DNA from: Altererythrobacter sp.
GTDB taxonomy: Bacteria; Pseudomonadota; Alphaproteobacteria; Sphingomonadales; Sphingomonadaceae
Direction of reading: 5' to 3'
DNA length: 57,204 nucleotides
Assembly: GCA_031178065.1 (NCBI GenBank)
Contig: JAPSJS010000016.1
Coordinates: 1 to 57,204, forward strand
The notes under the pieces are model-generated. The model searched no databases. It worked only from the letters and a program-made list of their open reading frames with translations, and had not been told where the DNA came from. The position numbers were made by a program, and so were the translations under genes. Shown piece after piece: positions 44,920-53,617 of this stretch; the stretch's first letter is position 1, and the number at the start of each line of letters is the position of its first letter.

Positions 44920-45120
44920 TCTTCCCCTCCCCACAAGCACCCTCGCCCTTTCGATCAGCGGTCGCGCAGGGAAATGCAACACAGGGCCCCCGGCGCAGAC
45001 AGGCGCGTTCGAAGCATACCCTGTTGCGGCGAAGTCACCACCGCCACCCTCATTCGCATCTGGCGTGATGCGGGTGGACGCCCACTCTGTACCCGTCCGA
45101 ACCGAGGGGGATGAAGCACA
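44920..45120. other. 201-nt divergent promoter region
   Basis: This separates the amidohydrolase (minus) and PepSY (plus) genes. It includes imperfect inverted elements GCAACA(CA)GGG and CCCTGTTGC about 35 nt apart. No gene was seen. Confidence 0.35.
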
Positions 45121-46209
45121 ATGGCGGCAGTCCGCACAAGCGCCCGGCGGGTGCACAAGTACCTGAGCCTCGCCGCGGCGGTCTTCTGGCTGCTTCAGGC
45201 TCTCAGCGGCATTGCGATCTCGTTCCGGGCGGAGCTGGACGACTGGTGGCTGAGCGGCGTTCCCACCGAAACCCGCGTCGAAAGGCTGGGCGAGAGGATC
45301 GAGGCGGTCGAGCGCGGCGGACTGGACGTCAGCGGCATGTGGGCGACCGGAGGCATCCCCGGCCAGTACGACATCTACGCCGCGGCGCCCGGCGGCGACC
45401 GAACCATTCGCGTGAACGGCGGGGGCGAAGTGTTGCGCGACAGGCCGGATCACGAGAAATTTTCCGACGGCGCCGTGTTCGAGACGCTGACGCTATTCCA
45501 CAAGTCGCTCCTGCTCGGGAACACGGGCACGGTGCTGATCGGAATCAGCGGTCTGCTGCTCTTCAGCAACATCGTGCTCGGGCTTACTGCGGCCTGGCCT
45601 GCGAGAAACTTACGGCGCGCGCTGACCACCCCGCCTCGCGGGCCGAGCTCGGCCCGCATCGCGGGCTGGCACCGACTGCTGGGCCTGTGGGTGGGCGTTC
45701 CCGCAGCGCTGATGGTCGTAGCGGGTATCCAGCTAGCTTTTCTGGACACGATCGAGGGCGCGGTGGACGGTGGCCTGGCCGACCCGATAGCAGCCCCCTC
45801 CGGCCCAGTTACCGTCGAACCGGGCGAGGCGATGGCGCGCGCCCTCGCCCGTTACCCTGGCGCAGAACTCACGGCGCTCTCGATGCCCGGCGAGGACGCG
45901 CCCTGGTACCGGATCAGATTGCGAGCGGCTGGCGAGATCCCTCGTCAGTTCGGAGCGACCACCGTGTGGGTGTCCTCCGTCGACGGCACTATTCTCGGCG
46001 ACCATGACGCGCGAACGAGCAGGCCTGCGCGCCGGCTGATCGAGTGGCTCTATCCCATTCACACAGGCCAGATCGGCGCCGTTCCCGGCCGCCTTCTCAA
46101 TCTCGCGATCGGATGTTGGCTCGTAACGATGATCTTCCTCGGCGTGCTCAGTTGGCAGCGGCGCGCCAGGCGTGTCAGCGAAAGCCGGCGCTCAGGCGCA
46201 GACCGATGA
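45121..46209 (+). CDS. PepSY-associated membrane protein
   Basis: This 362-aa inner-membrane protein has about four TM helices: near 15-35 (YLSLAAAVFWLLQALSGIAI), 135-155 (GTVLIGISGLLLFSNIVLGL), 185-205 (LLGLWVGVPAALMVVAGIQ) and 335-355. Histidines lie at helix ends (RRVHKYLSL, FHKSLL, GWHRLLGLWVG, YPIHTGQ), as in PepSY_TM proteins that may bind haem and reduce iron. A PepSY domain (GEAMARALARYPGAELTAL) fills the last periplasmic loop. GAGGGGGA precedes ATG 45121. These proteins often accompany TonB receptors. Its 3' end overlaps the convergent porin gene by 35 nt. Confidence 0.87.
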   Translation: MAAVRTSARRVHKYLSLAAAVFWLLQALSGIAISFRAELDDWWLSGVPTETRVERLGERIEAVERGGLDVSGMWATGGIPGQYDIYAAAPGGDRTIRVNGGGEVLRDRPDHEKFSDGAVFETLTLFHKSLLLGNTGTVLIGISGLLLFSNIVLGLTAAWPARNLRRALTTPPRGPSSARIAGWHRLLGLWVGVPAALMVVAGIQLAFLDTIEGAVDGGLADPIAAPSGPVTVEPGEAMARALARYPGAELTALSMPGEDAPWYRIRLRAAGEIPRQFGATTVWVSSVDGTILGDHDARTSRPARRLIEWLYPIHTGQIGAVPGRLLNLAIGCWLVTMIFLGVLSWQRRARRVSESRRSGADR

Positions 46210-47380
46210 CCAGCGCGTCGTCGAGAGCCGGATCCCAGCCGGGATTCCGCACGTACTGAATATCGGGCTGAATAGTCACTGCCGGCGTCAGCGCATGAAC
46301 GTAGCTGAGTTCGAAGCTCGTCTCCGCCCGCTGGGCCCTGTCGCCGCTGATCGCTGCGGCATCGATCGCCGGATCGCCGAGCCGCGCATGCGCAATGGCG
46401 AAACCGATGCCCCGGTCCTCGGTGCCGTAGCGAACCCCACCGCCCAGGTAGGTCCCGACCGGGAGGACGTCCTCATTGGCAATGCCGACCCGAACCCACG
46501 ATTCGAGCTTTTCGCCAGTGTGTGCCGTTGCGAGCGTCGTCTCCATGGCGGCGTAAGCGCCACGACTGCGCCACCGATCGCCGGCCGCGTCATCCGGGTG
46601 CAGTAGGTCGGAGGAAGCGGTGCTATATGCCCAGAGGCCGGCGTAGGCTCGCACACTTTCGAACCGATGCTCAGCCTCGGCAATCAACAGCAACCCATCT
46701 TCGCCCGGGAATGGCACGACGGTCTTCTTCGGGTTCGCAGGGTCGCCGGCGACTGCGTTGAAAGCCCCCACCCTCGCTCCCCAGCGTTCGGCTTCGAAGC
46801 CATAGACGACCGCGGTGGTCGTGGTCGGGAAGATGGAGGGACCGTTCGCTCCCGACTGCGACAACTCGTGGCCGATGCCGTGCGAGCTGTTGAGAAACAT
46901 GCTCCCGACCTGCTGCATGTCGAACTCGCGATTGAGATCGATCAACCCCGCCTTGATGCGATGCCGCCCCCCCTCCACTCCCAGTTGCAGCCAGGCTTCA
47001 ATTGGGCGAATTCCGGGCACGGCCTCGATGTTGCTGACGACCTGCCCGTCCCCCACGACGTTCTCCGAAAATCCATCGCCATCGACGAATTGCACTTCGA
47101 CAAAACCGGAGATTTCGAGCGGACCGCTGCGCAAATCGTTCACACCGGCGGCAACGCTCGCCAGCCCGAGCAAACGGCTGTCACGGCGCTGCCCTCCTGA
47201 CTGGTTAGCCAGCGCATCGATCGTAATCGCACCCTCGACAAAGGTCCGAGGATTCTCCGAGGCAGCGACCGGCGAAGCCATCGCTGTTCCGCTTGCCGCC
47301 AGCGCCGAGCCCAGCATCGCGTGAGCCCGACGCCGGAATCGGGAGAACCAATGCTCGGCCATGTGTTGCATGTCAGCCAT
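46175..47380 (-). CDS. OprB-family carbohydrate-selective porin
   Basis: This outer-membrane barrel protein of about 401 aa has a long basic N-terminus and signal peptide (AMLGSALAASGTAMASPVAA). OprB-like segments include LASVAAGVNDLRSGPLEISG, RHRIKAGLIDLNREFDMQQVG, FLNSSHGIGHELSQSG, YAGLWAYSTASSD, and the closing ALTPAVTIQPDIQYVRNPGWDPALDDALVIGLRL, read in parts. It would allow diffusion of small hydrophilic solutes, classically sugars. The start is uncertain: ATG 47380 is used, and ATG 47362 would shorten it by six residues. It is divergent from the LysR gene, so it is a likely LysR target. Confidence 0.8.
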   Translation of the reverse strand: MADMQHMAEHWFSRFRRRAHAMLGSALAASGTAMASPVAASENPRTFVEGAITIDALANQSGGQRRDSRLLGLASVAAGVNDLRSGPLEISGFVEVQFVDGDGFSENVVGDGQVVSNIEAVPGIRPIEAWLQLGVEGGRHRIKAGLIDLNREFDMQQVGSMFLNSSHGIGHELSQSGANGPSIFPTTTTAVVYGFEAERWGARVGAFNAVAGDPANPKKTVVPFPGEDGLLLIAEAEHRFESVRAYAGLWAYSTASSDLLHPDDAAGDRWRSRGAYAAMETTLATAHTGEKLESWVRVGIANEDVLPVGTYLGGGVRYGTEDRGIGFAIAHARLGDPAIDAAAISGDRAQRAETSFELSYVHALTPAVTIQPDIQYVRNPGWDPALDDALVIGLRLSAGFR

Positions 47381-47510
47381 CGGGGGCACGTTGGACCATA
47401 GGTGCACGTACGTCGCCAGATGCCAAGGCCGGAGGGTGTGGTGCAGATGCAGCACCGCCACGCATTCGGGTCGCCCCCCTTGACCCGTCCGTCGCAGCAC
47501 CGAATGATAG

Positions 47511-47531
47511 GCAATTCACTCTCGCGAATGC
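47511..47531 (+). promoter_or_regulatory. possible LysR-type operator
   Basis: ATTC-N8-GAAT (47514-47529) lies 17 nt before the LysR start, in the divergent porin/LysR gap. The T-N11-A pattern of LysR boxes can be fitted within it. Weak evidence, based on position and symmetry only. Confidence 0.3.
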
Positions 47532-47545
47532 ATCGAAGGATTTGA

Positions 47546-48529
47546 ATGGCGGACGATCAGCCCCTGGTTCCAAGATCCGACAATCCGCCTTCGCGGAAAG
47601 CCCTGCCCCCGTTCGAAGCGCTGCGGGCCTTCGACGCCGTTGCACGGTTGGGCGGCGTCAGGCGGGCGGCACAATGGCTTGACCGTGATCACGCCGTGAT
47701 CAGCCGCCATCTCCGCGCGATCGAGTCCTGGGCCGGCGTGCAACTGGTGGAGCGCACGCCGTACGGCATTGCGCTCACCGAGCGGGGCCGCAACTATCAC
47801 GGTCGGGTGTCCTCCGCGATGGACATGCTGGCTCACGCCACGCTCGATCTGATGAGCGAGGGCCATCACCGACGGCTTCACATCTGGAGCACCTCGGGCT
47901 TCGCCCTGCACTGGCTCTCGAGCCGACTGGAGCAGTTCGAGAGGCGCAACAACGATGCCGATATCGTCCTGCGTCCCACCGACCATAGTCCGGACTTCGC
48001 CGCCCACGAGGCTGACGTCGACGTTCGCTTTCACGCGACCTACGAAGCTGAGCCGGAACTGCTGCCGCAACTCAGGCGCCAAATTCTGGTGGAGGCCCCC
48101 ATCATTGCGGTTGCCAGTCCGAGCTATCTAGGCAGCACCCAAACTCCGAAGACGCCCGCGGACCTCCTCCAGCACCGGCTGCTGCACGAAGACAGCTTCC
48201 AGACCTGGGCCAAGTGGCTCGCCTCCTATGGCGTGGAAGACAGCTCCGGCCTCACCGGAGCGCGACTTTGGGAGGGGCATCTCACGCTGGACGCAGCGCG
48301 GCACGGGCGAGGCATCGCGCTTGCCAATCCGGTGACGGCTGGCGCCGATCTTCAATCAGGAGCCCTGATCGACATCGGAAAAGACAATCCGCATTTCGCG
48401 CCGCGCCTCGGCCGCTATACGCTCTATGCCCGTCGCGACCGCTGGAATGATCCGCTGCTCAGGCGGTTCAGGCAGTGGGTCACCTCCGCCCTGACGGCCG
48501 ACTATCCGGCGCTGAAATCCGCCGCCTGA
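47546..48529 (+). CDS. LysR-family transcriptional regulator (GcvA-like)
   Basis: This 327-aa regulator has an N-terminal winged helix (about residues 22-82; LPPFEALRAFDAVARLGGVRRAA, then RDHAVISRHLRAIE and GVQLVERT) and a C-terminal periplasmic-binding-protein-like effector domain. The opening PPFEALRAFDAVARLG is typical of the GcvA/AmpR/GcdR branch of LysR proteins. It is divergent from the OprB-like porin gene and convergent (4-nt gap) with the serine hydrolase gene. Given the transaminase, semialdehyde dehydrogenase and glutaryl-CoA dehydrogenase genes nearby, a role in controlling omega-amino acid or glutarate use is reasonable, but effector and targets are unknown. Confidence 0.9.
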   Translation: MADDQPLVPRSDNPPSRKALPPFEALRAFDAVARLGGVRRAAQWLDRDHAVISRHLRAIESWAGVQLVERTPYGIALTERGRNYHGRVSSAMDMLAHATLDLMSEGHHRRLHIWSTSGFALHWLSSRLEQFERRNNDADIVLRPTDHSPDFAAHEADVDVRFHATYEAEPELLPQLRRQILVEAPIIAVASPSYLGSTQTPKTPADLLQHRLLHEDSFQTWAKWLASYGVEDSSGLTGARLWEGHLTLDAARHGRGIALANPVTAGADLQSGALIDIGKDNPHFAPRLGRYTLYARRDRWNDPLLRRFRQWVTSALTADYPALKSAA

Positions 48530-48533
48530 TCGA

Positions 48534-49736
48534 TCACCGCAGCGCCTCGACAGCCGAATTGAAGAAGTGGTTGTCGAGTATCGCTTCGGCGAACTTCGGC
48601 TTGGACCGCGAGCTGAGCACCGTGAGCACCACCCGCTCGGCGGGATTGACGTAGATATACTGCCCGAAGATTCCGCGAGCGCTGAACGCGCCGTCGGCGA
48701 ACGATCCCTCGGCGTTGGGGACCGGCCACCACATGTACCCGTAATTGAGGGGCTCGCCGCCTGCTTCGCGCGGCGCGGTGGACTCTTCGATCCAGCCCGT
48801 GGGCAGCACTTGGTCGCCCCCGACCCGGCCACCATCCATGGCGAAGAGACCGAGCCGCGCATAATCACGGAGCGTAGCGCAGATTCCGCTACCGGCGACT
48901 TCGAGCCCATCAGGCGCTTCGAGCCACCATTCGGCGTCGGCATCCATGCCGAGCCGCGACCAGAGCTTCTCGGAAAGGTAGTCGGCGAGCCAGCGCCCCG
49001 TCGCCGCCTTGACCAGCGCCCCCACGACATGGGTTTCGCCGGTGCTGTAGTTCCAGCGGGTGCCGGGCTCCGCGATGCGCGGGAGGCTCGCCATGTATTT
49101 CAGGATGGCGTCCGGCTGCTGGCCAACCTGCAGGGCGAGCATGTGGCGCCGGTGTGAGTTGGCGTCGGTATGGGTGTCGTCCCATTCGACACCCGAGGTC
49201 ATCTGCATCAGATGACGGATCGAGACGCCGTCATAACCGCTTCCCCGCAGTTCGGGCAGGTAATCCGTCAGGGCGTCGTCGACACCGCCGATGAACCCGT
49301 CGCGGACGGCGATGCCGATCAGAAGCGTGCTCACGGACTTCGCCATCGACATGGACATCCAGCGCGTGCCCGCGTCGGTCCCGAGTTCGTAGCGCTCGTG
49401 AACGACCTTCCCGTCCTTCAGCATCAGCAGGCCGACGAGCCGGTTGCGCGAGACGTAATCGTTGAGATCGAACTCCTGCTCGCAAGCCCTTATCGGGAAG
49501 TCCTCGATGACATCGGCGCTCTGAGGCAAGGCCTGCACCGGACCTTCGCCACGCGAGATACGCCGGCAGGGAAACACCCGGTGCGTGTTGCGGAACAGGT
49601 GCACCTGCTCGCCGGGCATCAGCTTGCCGGCGTAGGCCTGCTCGATCGACGCCAGGGGCTGCTCATTTCTGTCCGCGCTCGCCATTTCTTCCCACAACGC
49701 TTCACACTCCCCGGCTTCATGGTCCATGCGGGTCAT
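48534..49736 (-). CDS. serine hydrolase, class C beta-lactamase/NylB-like
   Basis: This enzyme of about 400 aa has the serine beta-lactamase-like fold. The nucleophile motif SxxK is at RWMSMSMAKS (S130, K133). RWNYSTGETHVVG gives the second-motif tyrosine (Y230). IFGQYIYVNP is in the position of the third motif. Other blocks are DYLPELRGSGYDGVSI and LMQMTSGVEWDD. The YDG-VS--LMQM pattern and ARLGLFAMDGGRVGGDQVLP resemble 6-aminohexanoate-dimer hydrolase NylB, as well as many esterases of this family, so activity is open. No signal peptide is visible. The start is unsure: ATG 49736 or ATG 49685. It is divergent from the PaiB-like gene. Confidence 0.8.
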   Translation of the reverse strand: MTRMDHEAGECEALWEEMASADRNEQPLASIEQAYAGKLMPGEQVHLFRNTHRVFPCRRISRGEGPVQALPQSADVIEDFPIRACEQEFDLNDYVSRNRLVGLLMLKDGKVVHERYELGTDAGTRWMSMSMAKSVSTLLIGIAVRDGFIGGVDDALTDYLPELRGSGYDGVSIRHLMQMTSGVEWDDTHTDANSHRRHMLALQVGQQPDAILKYMASLPRIAEPGTRWNYSTGETHVVGALVKAATGRWLADYLSEKLWSRLGMDADAEWWLEAPDGLEVAGSGICATLRDYARLGLFAMDGGRVGGDQVLPTGWIEESTAPREAGGEPLNYGYMWWPVPNAEGSFADGAFSARGIFGQYIYVNPAERVVLTVLSSRSKPKFAEAILDNHFFNSAVEALR

Positions 49737-49919
49737 TTCTATCGGAGCGCGGGGGAGATGATCCGGTGCGAAAGCCATCCTCGTCCGGTGAGGCCGGGTC
49801 ACCACTACCGACGCCGGATCCTCGGTGCCCCCTCCGCACCGGCGAGCGCACATTCGGCATCTGGCTGCGCCCGCGCTGGTGGACATGATGGAACAAGTCG
49901 ATCGGGAGAGACGTGAAAC

Positions 49920-50567
49920 ATGGATGACGAACGCCGCCTCTATGCACCCAAAGCCTACATCGCACAGGATCCGCGGCAGATTGTGCGGGAGCATCCGTTC
50001 GCGCTTCTGGTCACGACCGGCGACGCCGGCCCATGGGCGACATCCGTGCCGATCTACTTCGAGACCGACGACCCCGCGGAGACGAGGCTGATCGGGCACA
50101 TGGCCCGAAACAATCCGCACGCGCAGGCACTCCGAGCCGGCGAGATGGCACTGGCGGTATTTGCCGGACCGCACGCCTATGTCTCGGCCGGCTGGTACCG
50201 CGAACGTCCGACGGTGCCGACCTGGAACTATGTTACCGCGCATGTCCGGGGAACGCTCAATCCCATCGATGACGACGGCACGCAATTGCGACTGCTCGAT
50301 CGCGTGACCGAGATGGTCGAACAGGGACACAGTTCCCCCTGGACGATGGCGCAGGCGCCGGAAGGCCGTGTCGACGCGCTCCTGCCCCACATACGGTCGT
50401 TCCGCATCGAAATCGGCAGCATCGAAGGCGTCACCAAGCTGAGCCAGACGCACCCTGCGGGCGACCGTGCGAGGGTGATCGACGCGCTCGAAGCGCGCGG
50501 CTGGTTCGGCGATCAGGAGATTGCGGCCCTCATGCGTGAGAACGAACAGGCAGCCCAGGAGACGTGA
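49920..50567 (+). CDS. PaiB-like FMN-binding protein
   Basis: This 215-aa protein matches the PaiB family (called FMN-binding negative transcriptional regulators after Bacillus PaiB). Visible blocks are HPFALLVTTGDAGPWATSVPIYF, GHMARNNPHAQAL, MALAVFAGPHAYVSAGWY, TVPTWNYVTAHVRG, and the C-terminal GSIEGVTKLSQ followed by RARVIDAL. The split-barrel flavin fold is expected; enzymatic or regulatory role is unsettled in the family. It lies upstream of the omega-transaminase on the same strand, separated by a 103-nt gap with a hairpin. Confidence 0.88.
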   Translation: MDDERRLYAPKAYIAQDPRQIVREHPFALLVTTGDAGPWATSVPIYFETDDPAETRLIGHMARNNPHAQALRAGEMALAVFAGPHAYVSAGWYRERPTVPTWNYVTAHVRGTLNPIDDDGTQLRLLDRVTEMVEQGHSSPWTMAQAPEGRVDALLPHIRSFRIEIGSIEGVTKLSQTHPAGDRARVIDALEARGWFGDQEIAALMRENEQAAQET

Positions 50568-50572
50568 TCCGG

Positions 50573-50591
50573 CGGTGCGCCCCGCGCACCG
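50573..50591 (+). terminator. hairpin between PaiB-like and transaminase genes
   Basis: A perfect 8-bp stem CGGTGCGC / GCGCACCG around a CCC loop lies just past the PaiB stop. No T run follows, so it may attenuate or stabilise rather than terminate. Confidence 0.4.
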
Positions 50592-50670
50592 GCACTGGCG
50601 ATTTAATCATCTGATGCCTCCCACCCGAGCGGCATACCCCGAACCGGAACCGAAGGAATGGGAGTTCGAG

Positions 50671-52044
50671 ATGGAGCAGATTACCACCACCACCGCCGAA
50701 TGGCAGGCGCTGGACCGTGAGCACCATCTGCATCCATTCACCGATCCCAAAGTGCTTGGCGAACAAGGCGTTCGTGTCTTCACCCACGCGGATGGCTGCT
50801 ACATCTGGGACAGCGACGGCAACAAGATTCTCGATACTATGGCCGGCCTGTGGTGCGTGAATGTCGGCTATGGCCGTCAGGAACTTGTCGACGCCGCATC
50901 GAAGCAGATGGCGACGCTGCCGTACTACAACACCTTCTTCTCCAGCTCGACGCCGACCCAGATCCGGCTCGCCCGCCGCCTTTCGGAGCTGACTCCGGCG
51001 GGGCTCGACTACTTCTTCTTCGCCAACTCGGGTTCCGAGGCCAACGACACGATCATCAGGCTCGTGCGCCATTTCTGGGAAGTTCAGGGCCAACCGAGCA
51101 AGAACGTCTTCATCGGCCGCACCCTCGGCTATCACGGCAGCACGCTTGCCGCGACGAGCCTGGGCGGCATGGCCCCGATGCATGCGATGGGTCAGTCGCT
51201 CCTGCCCGGCTTCGAGCATATCATGGAGCCGCACTGGTACCGGCACGGCCAGGGCAAGACGCCAGAGGAATTCGGCCTCGAAGCGGCGCGCGCACTCGAG
51301 ACCAAGATTCTGGAACTGGGTGCCGAGAACGTCGCCGCCTTCGTCGCGGAACCGGTGCAGGGTGCCGGCGGCGTGATCGATCCGCCCTCCACCTACTGGC
51401 CCGAGATCCAGCGTATCTGCAGGAAATACGACATCCTGCTGGTGGCGGACGAGGTGATCTGCGGGTTCGGCCGCACGGGCAACTGGTTCGGATCGGACAC
51501 GTACGGCATCGAACCAGACCTGATGCCGATGGCGAAGGGTCTTTCGTCGGGTTACCTTCCAATCGCCGCGGTCGCTATGAACAAGCGCGTGAGCGACGCC
51601 ATCAACGGCGGCGGCGTGATATCGCACGGCTACACGTATTCGGGGCACCCGGTGTCCTGCGCGGTCGCGCTCGCCAATATCGACATCATCGAGCGTGAAG
51701 GCCTGATCGAGAAGGTGCGCGAGGAGACCGCACCCTATTTCCGGAGCTCCTTACAGCAACTGGCGGACTCCCACCCAATCGTCGGCGAGCTGCGCGGCGT
51801 CAGCCTGATCGCCGGTCTCCAACTGGTGCGCGACAAGGCCAGCCGCGAGTTCTTCGCGGCTACCGAGCAGCCGGCGATCGAATGCCGGGAGCACTGCATC
51901 GAGGAGAACCTCATCCTCCGCGCCGTGGGCCACACGATGGTCGCTTGTCCGCCGCTCACGATCGGACGCTCCGAAATCGACGAGATGATCGAGAAGACCA
52001 AGATCGGCCTCGACAAGACGGCAGCGGCCCACGGCCTTTTGTAA
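50671..52044 (+). CDS. class III omega-aminotransferase (pyruvate-dependent type)
   Basis: This 457-aa PLP enzyme starts at ATG 50671 (GGGAG upstream), which matches the N-terminus of the SpuC/omega-amino acid:pyruvate group (REHHLHPFTDPKVLGEQG). Conserved features are SGSEANDTIIRLVR, GRTLGYHGSTLAA, VQGAGGVIDPP, LLVADEVICGFGRTGNWF (PLP aspartate) and the Schiff-base lysine K289 in MAKGLSSGYLP. Known members transfer amino groups from putrescine, cadaverine, beta-alanine or other omega-amines to pyruvate. The semialdehyde dehydrogenase gene follows 14 nt later and would oxidise the product. Substrate chain length cannot be read from sequence. Confidence 0.9.
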   Translation: MEQITTTTAEWQALDREHHLHPFTDPKVLGEQGVRVFTHADGCYIWDSDGNKILDTMAGLWCVNVGYGRQELVDAASKQMATLPYYNTFFSSSTPTQIRLARRLSELTPAGLDYFFFANSGSEANDTIIRLVRHFWEVQGQPSKNVFIGRTLGYHGSTLAATSLGGMAPMHAMGQSLLPGFEHIMEPHWYRHGQGKTPEEFGLEAARALETKILELGAENVAAFVAEPVQGAGGVIDPPSTYWPEIQRICRKYDILLVADEVICGFGRTGNWFGSDTYGIEPDLMPMAKGLSSGYLPIAAVAMNKRVSDAINGGGVISHGYTYSGHPVSCAVALANIDIIEREGLIEKVREETAPYFRSSLQQLADSHPIVGELRGVSLIAGLQLVRDKASREFFAATEQPAIECREHCIEENLILRAVGHTMVACPPLTIGRSEIDEMIEKTKIGLDKTAAAHGLL

Positions 52045-52058
52045 CGGGAGGCCGGGCG

Positions 52059-53525
52059 ATGAATGTGATGACCAACATGGACCGGGGGAAGGATGCGGAC
52101 CTCCTCGCCCGGATCGCGCCGGGGAACAACATCACGGCTCGTTTCCCGGTCAGCAATCCGGCCACCGGCGCGCATATCGCGGATGTGGCGGACATGGATA
52201 CCGAAGACGCCGCCCGGGCGGTGGCCAAGGCCAAGGAGGCGCTTCCCGCCTGGGCAGCGAAAACGGCAAAGGAACGCGCCGCGATCCTGCGCCGCTGGCA
52301 CGACCTCATCCTCGACAACCAGGAGGCGCTCGCCACCCTGCTCACTCGAGAACAGGGCAAGCCGATCGCAGAGGCGATGGGCGAGATCGTCTATGGGGCG
52401 AGCTTCGTCGAGTGGTTCGCCGAGGAAGGCAAGCGCGCCTACGGAGACGTCATTCCCACGAATGCGCCGGGCCGCCGCCTGCTCGTACTGCGCCAACCCA
52501 TCGGTGTGGTCGGGGCAATCACCCCATGGAACTTTCCCGTCGGTATGGTGACCCGGAAGGTCGCGCCCGCGCTTGCCGCGGGTTGCACCATCGTCCTGAA
52601 GCCGGCCGAGGATACGCCTCTATGCGCACTGGCATTGGCTGCGCTCGCACGGGACGCTGGATTCCCAGAAGGCGTGCTGGAAGTCGTCACCGCTGCACGA
52701 GCGGACTCCGTCGCTCGGGTGCTAACGGACAACCCGAACATCCGGAAGCTGTCGTTCACGGGATCCACGCGGGTCGGCAAGCTGCTGATGGCGCAATGCG
52801 CGGGGACGGTGAAGAAGCTCTCGCTCGAGCTGGGCGGGAATGCGCCGTTCATCGTCTTCGACGATGCCGACATCGACGCGGCGGTTGCGGGCGCGATCCA
52901 GTCGAAATTCCGCAACGCCGGGCAAACCTGCGTCTGCGCCAATCGCCTCTTCGTTCAGTCCGGCGTCGCCGACGAGTTCACGGCCCGTTTCGCAGCCGCG
53001 GTCGAAGCCTTGGCGGTGGGAGAGGGTTTGGCGGGCGGAAACGCGATCGGTCCGCTGATCAATTCGGCAGCGGTAGCGAAAGTGGACGGGCTCGTGCGCG
53101 ACGCTCTTGCGAAGGGGGCGCAGTGCGTGCTCGGCGGCGGGGGACACGCCCTCGGCGGCAATTTCTACGCGCCCACGATCCTCACCGACATCGATTCCTC
53201 GATGGACATCGCCAGTGCGGAGATCTTCGGGCCGGTCGCGCCGGTCATGCCGTTCGAGACGGAGGAGGAGGTCGTCGCACGGGCGAACGACACGCCCTAC
53301 GGGCTCGCCGCCTATTTCTGGACTCGCGACCTCGGGCGCGCGTGGCGCGTGGCGGAGCAGCTCGAATACGGGATGATCGGCCTCAACGAAGGGATCATTT
53401 CGAGCGAAGCCGCACCCTTCGGCGGGGTCAAAGAATCGGGCATCGGCCGCGAAGGTTCGAAGTACGGTTTGGATGAGTTCCTCGAGCTCAAATACTTCAC
53501 GATGGGCGGCCTTTCCGCACGGTAG
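52059..53525 (+). CDS. gabD: NAD(P)-dependent succinate/glutarate-semialdehyde dehydrogenase
   Basis: This 488-aa aldehyde dehydrogenase resembles GabD. Motifs: PIGVVGAITPWNFPVGMVTRK, KPAEDTPLCALALA, SFTGSTRVGKLL, LELGGNAPFIVFDDADID (general-base glutamate) and NAGQTCVCANR with catalytic Cys291 and the neighbouring Cys293, as in many SSADHs where the pair is redox-sensitive. PFGGVKESGIGREG is the C-terminal family block. It oxidises a dicarboxylic semialdehyde; C4 (from GABA) and C5 (from 5-aminovalerate) are both handled by known relatives. It is coupled to the transaminase gene (14-nt gap), and the glutaryl-CoA dehydrogenase in the same cluster favours C5. Confidence 0.9.
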   Translation: MNVMTNMDRGKDADLLARIAPGNNITARFPVSNPATGAHIADVADMDTEDAARAVAKAKEALPAWAAKTAKERAAILRRWHDLILDNQEALATLLTREQGKPIAEAMGEIVYGASFVEWFAEEGKRAYGDVIPTNAPGRRLLVLRQPIGVVGAITPWNFPVGMVTRKVAPALAAGCTIVLKPAEDTPLCALALAALARDAGFPEGVLEVVTAARADSVARVLTDNPNIRKLSFTGSTRVGKLLMAQCAGTVKKLSLELGGNAPFIVFDDADIDAAVAGAIQSKFRNAGQTCVCANRLFVQSGVADEFTARFAAAVEALAVGEGLAGGNAIGPLINSAAVAKVDGLVRDALAKGAQCVLGGGGHALGGNFYAPTILTDIDSSMDIASAEIFGPVAPVMPFETEEEVVARANDTPYGLAAYFWTRDLGRAWRVAEQLEYGMIGLNEGIISSEAAPFGGVKESGIGREGSKYGLDEFLELKYFTMGGLSAR

Positions 53526-53617
53526 CGAGCAGCGAACCGCCCGCCGGTTGCGCTCTCTCGACACCTTTTGAGGCGCAGGCGTCGTCCGCAAGGCGCGACA
53601 AACGAAAGGAAGCAAGC

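Noticed and set aside
44920-45453. N-terminal extension of the amidohydrolase by about 178 residues
   Set aside because: The extension would overlap the PepSY gene and its promoter; ATG 44919 has a ribosome site and a signal peptide.
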